A stretch of DNA of 64,000 nt, from assembly GCA_020638875.1 (NCBI GenBank), contig JACKHS010000011.1:53686-117685 (forward strand). The letters are read 5' to 3'. Position 1 is the first letter of the stretch. Every line of letters starts with the position of its first letter. The translations under genes and the position numbers were made by a program. Under the pieces are notes generated by a model. The model made no database searches. It was not told the DNA's origin and saw nothing but the letters and a program-made list of their open reading frames with translations. This DNA comes from Planctomycetota bacterium. GTDB taxonomy: Bacteria; Planctomycetota; UBA1135; GCA-002686595. This document shows positions 37,712-47,457 of this stretch, piece after piece.

Positions 37712-38727
37712 CGGCGCCGCGCGCGCTGGTGCTGGCGCTCGCGCTCGCGCTCGGGCTGCTCGCCTGCGCGAGCCCGCGCGCGCAGGGCGACGGCGGCGGC
37801 GCGTTGCCGCTCAACCAGGAGCTCCTGCGCGAGGGCGACCGGTTGATGAGCTCGCGCAAGTACGCCGACGCCAAGCACGCCTACGCGCGCGCCGCCGAGG
37901 CGAGCGGGCCCGTGTCCGGCAAGGTCGAGGCCTGCGCGCAGGTGGCGCGCATGGAGCTCGTGCTCGGCCAGTCCGCGGAGGGCGAGCCGTGGCTGGCGAT
38001 GGCGCGCGCGCTGGCGCGCCGGGACGAGCCGCTCGGCTGGTCGCGCCTGCAGCAGGTGCTCGGCATCTACGAGCGCGAGGCGGGCCAGGACGAGGCCGCG
38101 GTGAAGCGCTTCCGCGCGCTGTACGACTACTGCATCGAGCACGAGCTCTACCGGCGCGCCTTCGACGCCGCACACTGGGTCGTGCTCGCGAGCCCCGACC
38201 CGGCCGAGCAGGAGGCCTGGACGCGCAAGGGCATCGAGGCGGCCGCGCGACACGGTGACCAGGCCTGGCTGGCCGTGCTGTGGAACAACTTCGGCGCGTC
38301 GCTCGAGGAGCGCGGTCGCTACCGGGACGCGCTGGCCGCGTACCAGGAGGCGCGGCGCTACCACGACGCGACCGGCGACGAGCACGCCAAGCAGGTGGCC
38401 GCCTGGGCGGTCGGGCACGCGCAGCGCCTGTGCGGCGAGCTCGCCGCCGCGCGCGCGACGCTGACGCCGGTGCTCGCGTGGGCCGAGCGCGCCCACGCCG
38501 CGGCGCCGGGGCCGGAGACGCTCGAGTGGCTCGGCTGGGTCGCGTGGGACCTCGGCGAGCTGGACCTCGCCAGCGGCGACGAAGCGCGCGGCCGCGAGCG
38601 GCTCGAACGCGCGCGCGCGGCGCTGGTCGAGGCGGGCATCGAGCGCTGGACGCCGGCCGCGTACTTCCAGGGCAAGCTGGCGGAGCTCGACGCGCGCCTC
38701 GAGTCGCTCGGCGCGGCGCGGCCTTGA
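37708..38727 (+). CDS. TPR-like lipoprotein
   Basis: The 339-residue protein starts at GTG overlapping the acsA stop. The signal peptide ends at lipobox LLACAS. The rest is helical TPR-type repeats (for example LREGDRLMSSRKYADAKHAY and YRDALAAYQEARRYHDATGD). It is followed with TTGA overlap by an acyl-CoA ligase, so it belongs to one coupled operon although no direct metabolic link is evident. Confidence 0.75.
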
Positions 38728-40310
38728 ACCTCTGGCGCGAGCTCGAGGCCGCCGCGCGCGCGCACGCGCCGCGCCCGGCCTACGCCGCCGACCCGGCGAC
38801 GGACTACGCCGCGCTGCACGGCCGCGTGCAGCAGCACGCCGCGTGGTTCCAGGCGCAGGGCGTGCAGCCGGGCGATCGGATCGCGGCCTTCCTCGTGAAC
38901 GGCCCCGAGCTGTTCGAGCTGTACCTCGCCTGCGCGGCGCTCGGCGCGATCCTCGTGCCGCTCAACCTGCGCCTCGCCGCGCGAGAGCTGCGCTTCATCC
39001 TCGAGGACGCGAGCCCGCTGTGGCTCGTGCGCGGCGACGAGGCGCGCGAGGCGCTCGACGAGGCGCTGGCCGGCTACGCGGGCCTCGACGTGCTCGAGGT
39101 GACGCCGCGCGGCGAGGGCGCGCTCGCCTGGTGCGACGCGCGCGCCGCGGCCGAGGACTTCGACGCGCCCGAGCTGAGCGCCGACGCCGTCGCGCACCTC
39201 TACTACACGAGCGGCACGACCGGCCGCGCGAAGGGCGTGCCGCTCACGCACGGCAACGTGCTCAGCCACGCGCGCGCCGCGATCGCCGAGCTGGAGTTGA
39301 CGGCCGACGACACGTGGGGGCACTTCGCGCCGATGTTCCACCTGGCCGACGCGTGGGCCGTGTTCGCCGTGAGCCTCGCGGGCGGCCGCCACGCGTTCTG
39401 TCCGCGCTTCGAGCCGGGCGCGGTGTGGCGCCAGCTCGCCGACGCGGGCGTCACGCTCACGAACCTCGTGCCGACCATGCTGGGTCTGCTCGTGCACGCG
39501 CCCGAGGTGCGCCCGCTGCCGGCGCTGCGGCTCGTGCTCTCGGGCGGCGCGCCCATCGCGCCCGAGCTCGTGCGCCGCGTCGAGGCGGTCTTCGGCTGTC
39601 GCTACGCGCAGACCTACGGCCTGACCGAGACCTCGCCGTACCTGACGATCAGCCTGCCCGACGCGCGCGCGGCGGACCTCGCCGAGGAGCAACGCGCCGA
39701 GTACGTCGCGCGCACCGGTCGCCCGTTCGGCGGCATCGAGCTGCGCGTCGTCGACGCCGAGGGCCGCCCCGTGCCGGCCGACGACGCCACCGTCGGCGAG
39801 ATCCAGGCGCGCGGGCCGTGGGTCTTCGGCGGCTACTGGAACCGCCCGCGCGAGACGGAGGCCGCCTTCCAGGACGGCTGGTTCCGCACCGGCGACCTCG
39901 CGACGCTCGACGCGCGCGGCTCGCTGCGCATCGTCGACCGCCGCAAGGACGTGATCCTGACGGGTGGCGAGACGGTCTACTCGACGGAGGTCGAGAACGC
40001 GCTCTACACGCACCAGCTCGTGCGCGAGGCGGCCGTCGTCGGCCTGCCCGACGAGCTGTGGGGCGAGGTCGTCGCGGCGGCCGTCGTGCGCGCGCCGGGC
40101 GCGGACGGGCGCGTGCTGCGCGCGCCCGAGCTGCTCGCGCACTGCCGGCTCTTCCTCGCCGGCTACAAGGTGCCGCGGCGCCTCGCGTTCTTCGACGAGC
40201 TGCCCAAGACCGGCAGCGGCAAGCTGCAGAAGCGCATCGTGCGCGAGCTGCTGATCGACCTGCCGCCGGAGCGCTTCGAGCCCGAGTCCGCGCGGGAGGG
40301 CGGCGCGTGA
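38724..40310 (+). CDS. Long-chain acyl-CoA synthetase-like AMP-dependent ligase
   Basis: The 528-residue ANL-superfamily enzyme has LYYTSGTTGRAKGVPLTHGN, QTYGLTETSPY, WFRTGDLATLD, RKDVILTGGETVYSTEVE and the catalytic Lys in PKTGSGKLQKR. It likely activates a fatty or other medium/long acyl acid to the CoA thioester. It starts at TTG overlapping the previous stop (TTGA); no better start precedes LWRELEAAARAHAP. The M20 peptidase gene follows by GTGA overlap. Confidence 0.88.
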   Translation: MNLWRELEAAARAHAPRPAYAADPATDYAALHGRVQQHAAWFQAQGVQPGDRIAAFLVNGPELFELYLACAALGAILVPLNLRLAARELRFILEDASPLWLVRGDEAREALDEALAGYAGLDVLEVTPRGEGALAWCDARAAAEDFDAPELSADAVAHLYYTSGTTGRAKGVPLTHGNVLSHARAAIAELELTADDTWGHFAPMFHLADAWAVFAVSLAGGRHAFCPRFEPGAVWRQLADAGVTLTNLVPTMLGLLVHAPEVRPLPALRLVLSGGAPIAPELVRRVEAVFGCRYAQTYGLTETSPYLTISLPDARAADLAEEQRAEYVARTGRPFGGIELRVVDAEGRPVPADDATVGEIQARGPWVFGGYWNRPRETEAAFQDGWFRTGDLATLDARGSLRIVDRRKDVILTGGETVYSTEVENALYTHQLVREAAVVGLPDELWGEVVAAAVVRAPGADGRVLRAPELLAHCRLFLAGYKVPRRLAFFDELPKTGSGKLQKRIVRELLIDLPPERFEPESAREGGA

Positions 40311-41749
40311 AGCGCCTCCTCGCGCTGGGCCTGCTGGGGCTCGCGCTGCTCTTCGCCGTGATGGTCACGCGCGCCGTCGGCGTCGCGCCCGCGCCGCGGC
40401 TGCGGCCCGAGGCGGCCGAGCTCGAGCTGGACGAGCGGCGCGTCAGCCTGCGCCTCGCCGCCGCGCTGCGCCTGCAGACCGTCGCCGGCGCGGAGGACGA
40501 CGCCTTCGCCGTCGCGCAGCGCCGTGCGGTGCTCGACCTCGTCGAGGAGCGCTTCGCGCCGGTGATGGCGGCCTGCACGGTCGAGCGCCACGACTACGGG
40601 ATGCTGCTGCGCTGGGAGGGCCGCGCGCCCGAGCTCGAGCCGCTCGTCCTGCTCGCGCACCTCGACGTCGTGCCGGCGCCGCCCGCGGGCTGGACGCGGC
40701 CGCCGTTCAGCGGCGACGTCGCCGCGGGCTACGTGTGGGGCCGCGGTGCGCTCGACGACAAGGGGCCGGCGTTCGCGATGCTGGAGGCGCTCGAGCTGCT
40801 GCTCGGCCAGGGCGCCGCGCCGCGCCGCAGCGTGGTGCTCGCGCTCGGCTGCGACGAGGAGACCGGCGGCGCGCGCGGCGCGGCGCGGCTCGCCGAGCGC
40901 TTGCGCGCCGACGGCGTGCGCGCGTGGATGGTGCTCGACGAAGGCTCGGCCGTGCTCGACGGCGTGCTCGACGGCGTCCGCGCGCCGATCGCGGCCGTCG
41001 GCGTCGTCGAGAAGGGCTACGCCACGCTGCACCTGCGCGTGGCCGGCGCCGGCGGGCACGCCTCGATGCCGCCCGACCAGACCGCGCTCGGCGTGCTGGC
41101 CGCCGCGCTCACGCGCGTGGAGGCCGCGCCCTTCCCCGCGCGGCTCGACGGCGTGGCGCGCGACTTCGCCGTCGGGCTCGCGCCGTACGTGCCCTTCCCG
41201 CGGCGCCTCGCGCTGGCGAACGCGTGGCTCACCGCGCCGCTCGTCGCGCGCGCGCTGGCCGAGCGGCCCGAGTCGGCCGCGCTGCTGCGCACGACCTGCG
41301 CCGTGACGCAGGCGGCCGGCGGCGTCGCCGAGAACGTGCTGCCCGCGAGCGCCGAGGCCACGCTGAACCTGCGCGTGCACCCGCGCGACACGCTGGCGAG
41401 CGTCGTCGCGCGCGTGCGCGCGGTCGTCGACGACCCGCGCGTGAGCGTCGAGCTGGCCGCGGGCGCCTTCGAGCCCTCGCGCACGTCGCCGGCCGAGGGC
41501 CCCGCGTGGGACTGGCTGCGCGGCGCGATCGAGGCGAGCTTCCCCGACGCCGTCGTCGTGCCGTCGCTCGTCGTCGTGGCGACCGACTCGCGCCACTACG
41601 CCGACCTCACGGACTGCGTCTACCGCTTCTCGCCGCTGCGGCTCGAGCGCGACGACCTCGCGCGCCTGCACGGCGTGGACGAGCGCGTCTCCGTGCGCGA
41701 CTACGTCGCGATGATCCGCTTCTACGTCGAGCTGCTGCGCGACGTCTGA
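40307..41749 (+). CDS. M20-family metallopeptidase, membrane-anchored
   Basis: The 480-residue protein has an N-terminal signal anchor (LLALGLLGLALLFAVMV). The dinuclear zinc site of M20 enzymes is visible: HLDVVP, GALDDKGP and CDEETGG. A dimerisation domain follows (GAGGHASMPP). It is close to the carboxypeptidase S / aminoacylase branch, which cleaves peptides or N-acyl amino acids. The acyl-CoA ligase immediately upstream could use a released acid, but this is only context inference. The start is GTG. Confidence 0.87.
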   Translation: MKRLLALGLLGLALLFAVMVTRAVGVAPAPRLRPEAAELELDERRVSLRLAAALRLQTVAGAEDDAFAVAQRRAVLDLVEERFAPVMAACTVERHDYGMLLRWEGRAPELEPLVLLAHLDVVPAPPAGWTRPPFSGDVAAGYVWGRGALDDKGPAFAMLEALELLLGQGAAPRRSVVLALGCDEETGGARGAARLAERLRADGVRAWMVLDEGSAVLDGVLDGVRAPIAAVGVVEKGYATLHLRVAGAGGHASMPPDQTALGVLAAALTRVEAAPFPARLDGVARDFAVGLAPYVPFPRRLALANAWLTAPLVARALAERPESAALLRTTCAVTQAAGGVAENVLPASAEATLNLRVHPRDTLASVVARVRAVVDDPRVSVELAAGAFEPSRTSPAEGPAWDWLRGAIEASFPDAVVVPSLVVVATDSRHYADLTDCVYRFSPLRLERDDLARLHGVDERVSVRDYVAMIRFYVELLRDV

Positions 41750-41759
41750 GGCGCGCCGC

Positions 41760-42686
41760 TCAGCGCCACCAGTCGCCCTGCGCGACCTGGCGGATGCCCT
41801 CGGCGTAGGGCCGCGGCTTCCAGCCCAGCTCGTCGCGGGCGTTCGAGATGTCGTGCTCGTGGTGCAGCGTGAAGTACGCCGACGCGCGGCGGTCCTCCGT
41901 CACGTCGGTGAACAGCCCCTTGAGCATGATCGCGCGGTCGGCCCACTTCTTCGAGATGTTGCGGCGCTTCACCTTGCCGCCCGCGGCCGCGATGGTCTCG
42001 TCGAGGAACTGGTTGTAGGGGATGCCCTCGGGGCCGGCGAGCTCGTAGCAGCAGTCGACGCCGCGGTCGAAGTCGAAGTACAGCAGGATGGCCTGCACGA
42101 CGTCGTCCACGTGCACGGGCGCGAGCTTGGAGAGCCCGTCGTGCGGCACGGTGATCTTGCCCGACTGCGCGGCGCACTTGCGCAGCAGCGGCGCGGTGTG
42201 GCGCATGTCGCCCACGCCGTACACGAGCGTCGGCCGGAAGCTCGTCCAGTTGATGCCCGAGCCGCGGATGAGCTTCTCCTGGATGCGCTTCGTGTCGCGG
42301 TAGTAGCTGTAGACCGGCGCGCCGATCACGGCCGAGGACACGATCCAGATCTCGAAGCTCGGGTCCTTGTGCAGGCCCTGGCGGCGCGCCTCCTCGAGCA
42401 GCGCCTCGGTGCCGCCGACCGTGATCGCGCGCATCTCCTCGTCGGGCACGTGGTCGTGCGCGGCGGCGAGGTGGATCAGGAGCTCGGCGCCCTTCAAGAA
42501 GCCGTCGAGGCTGGCCGCGTCGGTGAGGTCGCCGGTGAAGACCTCGACCTGGCCGCCCGCGGGCCGCGGCACGGCGTCCTCGCGGCCGGGGCGCGCGAGC
42601 AGCACGAGCTCGTGGCCCTTCTGGGCCAGGGCCGGGACGAGGTAGGAGCCGATGAAGCCGGTGGAGCCGGTGACTGCGATGCGCAT
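41760..42686 (-). CDS. NAD-dependent epimerase/dehydratase
   Basis: The 308-residue extended SDR begins MRIAVTGSTGFIGSYLVPAL, has AAAHDHVP, the serine of VSSAVIG and the catalytic pair Tyr/Lys in YYRDTK. It probably acts on a nucleotide sugar or related polyol. It is convergent with the M20 gene (10 bp apart) and heads away from the FAD gene. TAGACT on the minus strand at 42726-42721 lies 35 nt upstream of its ATG. Confidence 0.85.
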   Translation of the reverse strand: MRIAVTGSTGFIGSYLVPALAQKGHELVLLARPGREDAVPRPAGGQVEVFTGDLTDAASLDGFLKGAELLIHLAAAHDHVPDEEMRAITVGGTEALLEEARRQGLHKDPSFEIWIVSSAVIGAPVYSYYRDTKRIQEKLIRGSGINWTSFRPTLVYGVGDMRHTAPLLRKCAAQSGKITVPHDGLSKLAPVHVDDVVQAILLYFDFDRGVDCCYELAGPEGIPYNQFLDETIAAAGGKVKRRNISKKWADRAIMLKGLFTDVTEDRRASAYFTLHHEHDISNARDELGWKPRPYAEGIRQVAQGDWWR

Positions 42687-42723
42687 GGTCGGGAGCGGGA
42701 GGCGTGCGGGGGAGCGGGGCAGT

Positions 42724-44206
42724 CTATCTCGGCCCGCCGGGCGTGCGGCGCAAGAGCTCGCCCAGCACGGGCTCGTGCGTGTCGTGGTGGACGGGCGTGA
42801 GCGCTTCGCGGAAGCCGTCCCACTCGACGCGACCGCCGGCGGCGAGGCCGGCGACGAGCTGCGCGGGCCAGCCGCTCGCGGCGAGGCCGACGGGCGGGGC
42901 GGCGGGGAGGCCGTAGCGGCCGGTCGCCAGGCGGCGCTCGGCGACGCGCACGAGCCGCGCGCGCAGGCGCGTGCGCCACGGGTGCAGCCACGCGGGCGCA
43001 CCGAGCGCCTCGAAGGCGCGGTCGAGGTGCACGCTCGCGGCGCAGCACAGCGGGTCGCCCCAGATCAGGTACGCGCCCGCGCCGAGCCGCTGCGCGCGCT
43101 GGCGGAACTCCTGGCGGAAGAGCTCGTCGCGCTCGACGAGGTCGAGCTCGGGCGCCGGGCGCTTGCCCGAGAGGTCGCCGACGAGGATGCGCGTCGCGCC
43201 GCGCACGGTCTCGACGAGCTGCCGCAGCGGCGCGTCGTCGAACGGGTCGAGCTCGCCCGCGGCCTCGCCGACGGCGAACCAGCCCGGGCCGCAGCTCGGC
43301 TTGGCGTAGCCCGGCTCGACGGTGCGCACGCGCAAGCTCTCGGGCGCCACCTCGGCGCCGCGCAGGAGCTCGCGCAGCCCGGGCCGCGAGCGCACGAAGG
43401 CGCCGTAGCCGACCAGGTCGCGCAGCCCGTCGCAGCGCTCGTCCTCGGCCGGCGCCTGCGCGGGGTCGACGCCGACCGCGAGCGCGTGCGCGCCGTCGGC
43501 GAGCGGCGTGAGGCGCGCGCCAGCCGCGCCCGACGAACAGGTGCTCGGCGAGCGCGCGCCACGCGCGCCGCGCGCGCGCGGCAGGCCGGTGGCTTCCCAG
43601 GGCAGCACGCCGGTCCAGCGCGCCTCGGCCACGTGCAGCGCGAACGCGCCGGTCGACGCGGGTGCGCTCGGCGAGCAGCGCGGGCGCGCGCTCGCCTCGA
43701 CGACCCAGCGCGCGTCGAGGCGCGCGCCGCCCTCGAGCGCGAGCGTCACGCGCCGCGCGCCAGGCTCGCCGCGCGCGCGCGGAGAGCCCTGGCGCAGCTC
43801 GACGCCGCACTCTCCAGGCGCCGGTGCAGCGTCGTCGCACGAGCAGGCCGTGGTCGAGGTGCAGCGCCGGCTCGCGCGGCACCTCGGCCTCGCCGAGCTC
43901 GGTGAGCCCGCGCGAGCGCGGCGCCGGCGCGCGCGCGCCCACCAGACGCGCAGGCCGTGGTGGGGCAGGTGCCCGCGCGCGCGAGCTCGCCGGCGAGCGC
44001 GAGGTCCTCGGCGAGGAAGGTCGCGTTCGTGCCGCGCGCGCGCTGAGCGTGCCGCTGGCGCGGTGCGCGCCCGCGGGCGCGGCGTCGAGCACGACGACGC
44101 GCGCGCCTGGACAGCGCTTCACCAACAGCGCCGTGGCGGCGCCGGCGAGACCGGCGCCGAGCACGGCCGCGTCGCAGCGTTCGGAGCTCGCGGGGGACGA
44201 GGTCAT
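42724..44206 (-). pseudogene. FAD-dependent oxidoreductase, interrupted by several frameshifts
   Basis: The N-terminus (CDAAVLGAGLAGAATALLVKR) is a Rossmann FAD-binding motif beginning at ATG 44206. The matching C-terminal part (TLALEGGARLDARWVVEASAR ... GYAKPSCGPGWFAVGEAAGELDPF, residues given in part) is in another frame and ends at 42724. Together they resemble the tryptophan-halogenase/geranylgeranyl-reductase type of flavoprotein. Between 43500 and 44045 coding-like sequence jumps frame at least four times, at or near GC-dinucleotide runs (for example 44033-44043, 43972-43984, 43930-43940). Either the gene is decayed or the sequence has indel errors; I favour errors. Confidence 0.7.
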
Positions 44207-44216
44207 GGCGGGCCGC

Positions 44217-44222
44217 AGTCTA
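44217..44222 (-). promoter_or_regulatory. Possible -10 (TAGACT) immediately before the FAD gene
   Basis: On the minus strand TAGACT ends about 10 nt before the ATG at 44206, a spacing that would place transcription start at or near the start codon (leaderless mRNA). Confidence 0.35.
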
Positions 44223-44285
44223 CTGCCGCGCGCGCGGGCGGGCCACGCGCGCGCGCGCGCCGCGCCAGGCGCGTTCACGCGCCGT

Positions 44286-46632
44286 TCACCGCGGCGGCAG
44301 CGCGAGCAGCGCCTCGCCGTAGCGGCGCGCGGCCTCGCCCGCGCCGGCTGGAGCCGCGTGAAGGAAGGCGGCCAGCAGGGCGCGCACCTCGCGCGCGCGC
44401 GGACGCGCCGCGGGTGGCAGCTCGTCGACGAAGGCGTCGCGGCCGGCCCAGCGCAGCGCCTCGGTCGAGTAGCCGCCGAGGTAGGAGAGCGGCGCGCGGA
44501 ACTCGAGCACCGGGTGGTCGTCGCGCATCGGCGCGCTGCCCGCGACCCACGCGCGCAGGTCGGCGTCGCGCGCGACCTCGAGCGCGCACAGCTCGAGCGC
44601 GGAGTGCACGCCGGCCTGCGCCAGGTGCGCCGCGACGCGCGGCGGCAGCGCCACGTCGCACAGCTCCGCGCGCAGCGGCTCACGCGAGCCGACCAGCGCC
44701 AGGTCGTACGCGGTCAGCCACGCGGAGGTGTGCTCGAACGCCGCGCACCACGTCGCGACCACCGTGCGCACGTCGTCCTCGGAGAGCTGGTAGAGCGGCA
44801 GCCACTGCGAGGCGACGCCGCCCTCGGCCAGGTGCGCGGCCATGGCCTCGAAGTGCTCGAGCGAGTAGAGGTCGCTCGAGCCGCGCGTCCAGGGGTGGAT
44901 CGGGTCGGAGGTGACGAGGTCCCAGCGGGCCGCGCTCGTCGCCAGCGCGTGGCGGCCGTCGGCGATCACGAGGTGCGTGCGCGGGTCGTCGACGACGCCG
45001 CCGTTCCACGCCGCGAACTCGCGCGCGGCGCCGGGCATCGAGGCGGAGATCTCGAACACGTCGAGCGACTCGAGCGTCGGCAGGTCGAGCAGCGAGCCGG
45101 CGGTCATGCCCGTGCCGAGGCCGATCACGAGCGCGCGGCGCACGTCGCCGTGCAGCAGGCCGGGCACGTGGCCGAGCAGGCGCTGCAGGCGCAGGTCGAC
45201 CGGCGCGGTGGTGGCGACGACCTTGCCGTTGACGCGCAGCGAGCGCACGCGGCCGTCGCCGTCAGGGCGCTCCTCGACCGCGACGCTGGCCTGCGCGTCG
45301 TGCGCGAGGTAGAGCGTCTCGAGGCCGGGCGGCGCGCCGCGCGGCAGGCAGAGCGCCGAGCGCCGCGAGCGCGCCGGCGGCGAGCGAGGCCAGCAGCGCG
45401 CGCGGTCGCCGCGGCGCGACGAGCAGGCCCGCGCACCACGCGACGGCGACGAGCACGAGGAGCGCGCCGCGCGGCCCGGGCGTCGCGAGCAGCACGAAGC
45501 CCGCAGCGAGGCTGCCGGCGAGCGCGCCGGCGGTGTTGCACGCGTAGACGCGCGCGAGCACGCGCTCGCGCGGCGCCTCGGGCGCCTCCTCGCACAGCGC
45601 GGCCACGGCCGAGGGCAGCGCCGCGCCGAGCAGCAGCGCCGGCGGCAGCAGCGCGAGCGCCGCGAAGAGCGCGTGCAGCGTCCACAGCCCGACGACCGAC
45701 ATGCCGGCCGGGCTGCGGTTCTGCAGGCTGCCGAACAGGTCCGCCTCGCCGAGCTGCCAGCGCAGCGCGTACAGCCCGAGCAGCGTGACGGCCGGCAGCA
45801 GCAGCGCGGCGCCGCGCAGCACCGTGCGCCCGGCGACGAGGCGGCTCCCGGGCGCCGCGCTCGCGAGCTGGCGGCTGCCGAGGCCCAGGCCGGCCAGGAA
45901 CACGAACAGCACGATCGCGTAGGCGTAGACCGACGCACCGGTGACGCTGACGACGAGGCGCGCGAGCAGCACCTCGAGCCCGAGCCCGGCGAAGCCGAGC
46001 AGCGCGCTCGCGAGCAACGTCGGCGAGGCCCACGGCACGCGCGCCGGGCGCGGCGTCACCGGCGGCGCGCCCGCGAGCCAGCGCAGCGCGCCGACGGCCG
46101 CGACGACGTCGAGCAGCGCCGCGGCGTAGAGCGCGCCGGACAGCCCCAGGCGCGGCATGAACAGCAGCGGCCCGAGCAGCGCGCCGAGCGCGGCGCCCAG
46201 CGTGTTCGCGCCGTAGAACGCGGAGACCGCGCGCCCCGTGCCGGCGTCGTCGCGCAGCACGAGCCGCCCCATGAGCGGGAAGGTGCCGCCCATCGCGAGC
46301 GTCGGCGGCAGCAGCAGCAGCGCCGCGGCGAGCGCGCGCCCCGCGGCGCTCTCGACCGGCGCGGCGTGCGCGAGCGCGAGCGGCGAGAGCGCGGCCCACG
46401 CGCCGACGAAGAGCTCGAGCCCGGCGAACAGTCGCGCGGGCCGCGCGCTGCGCTGCGCCACGCCGGCGAGCAGCCACGCGCCCAGGCCCATGCCGCCCAT
46501 GAAGACCGCCAGCACGACCGCGAGGCCGCCGGCGTCGCTGCCGACGAGCCGCGCGAGCAGCCGGATCCAGACGGTCTCGTAGACGAGCGCGGCGGCGCCG
46601 GTGAGGAAGAAGAGGAGGTCGCTCTTGCGCAT
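44286..46632 (-). pseudogene. Fused MFS-type transporter / spermidine synthase, one frameshift
   Basis: From ATG 46632 the first ~420 residues are a polytopic membrane region (SDLLFFLTGAAALVYETVWI onward, about 10-12 hydrophobic segments). The frame then changes within 45331-45365. The remaining ~350 residues are a spermidine-synthase-like methyltransferase-fold domain (ALVIGLGTGMTAGSLL, WDLVTSDPIHPWTRG, YSLEHFEAMAAHLAEGGVAS). Such fusions are known in several phyla; the polyamine role is unproven. One net indel in a GC run would restore a ~780-residue protein, so the gene is probably intact in the organism. Confidence 0.78.
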
Positions 46633-46649
46633 GGCGGGGCGGGGGGCGC

Positions 46650-46656
46650 CACAATA
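46650..46656. promoter_or_regulatory. Shared AT-rich element between divergent genes
   Basis: CACAATA reads TATTGT on the minus strand 19 nt before the transporter ATG, and CACAAT on the plus strand 8 nt before the nucleosidase ATG. In the 31-bp divergent gap it is the only AT-rich patch, so it probably serves both -10 elements. Confidence 0.4.
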
Positions 46657-46663
46657 GCCCGCC

Positions 46664-47389
46664 ATGCAGGCGGCGACACACGAGGGCGCGGCGGAATCGG
46701 GCGCGTGGAGCGCCGGCGTCGTGTGCGCGCTCGACGGCGAGCTCGGCGCGCTGCGCGACGCGGTGCGCGCCACGCGTCGCGTGCAGGGGCTCGAGCTGCT
46801 CGAGCTCGCGCTCGACGGCCGCGCCGCGCTGGCGGTGGTGGCCGGCGTCGGCAAGGTCCACGCCGCGCGCGCCGCGAGCGCGCTGCTCTGGGCGCGGCGC
46901 GCCGCGCCTGCTCGTGGTCGGCACCTGCGGCGGCCTGCGCCGCCACCTCGCGCCCGGCACGCTGGTGCACTGCACGCGCGCCGCGCAGACCGACCTCGCC
47001 GTGCGCGCCGGCCGCGAGGTCGACGCCGACCCGCCCTGCTCGCCGCGCGGCGGGCGCTCGCGCCCGGCCGGGCCGGCTGGTTCCTGACCGCCGACCGCCC
47101 GGTGCTGTCGCCCTGGCGCCGCCTGCGCCTGGCGCGGGCCTTCGCCGGCGACTGCGTGGCCGACATGGAGACGGCCGCGGTGGCGGCGGTCGCGGCCGCC
47201 GCCGGCGCGCCCTGGGCGGCCCTGCGCGCGGTCACGGACCGGGCTTCGCTGTGGGGCGCCGCCTCCTTCCGGCACCACTATCCAGTTCAAGCGGGCCGGG
47301 CAGCCGATAGCATACCGGGTCTCCTGCAGCGCCTCTCCGAGCCCGGAGCGGCCCCCGCGGGAGACCTCGACGCTCTCCGGCGGTCCTGA
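46664..47389 (+). pseudogene. Nucleoside phosphorylase/nucleosidase-family protein with two compensating frameshifts
   Basis: Beginning MQAATHEGAAESGAWSAGVV, the N-terminal part has VVAGVGKVHAARAASALL. The frame then switches near 46891-46910 to read LLVVGTCGGLRRHLAPGTLV and RAAQTDLAVRAGREVDADP. It switches back near 47031-47045 to read GWFLTADRPVLSPW and CVADMETAAVAAVAAAAGAP. The segments in order match the PNP/MTAN superfamily, including the DME substrate-ribose motif. Corrected length is ~240 residues. The two indels cancel, leaving an open but scrambled central frame. Probably a sequencing artefact. Confidence 0.72.
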
Positions 47390-47457
47390 CCGCCGGGGCG
47401 CCCCGAGACCCATCCCCCGTCCTAGCGCTCCCGACCGCCCGCGGTCGCGAGCCACCC

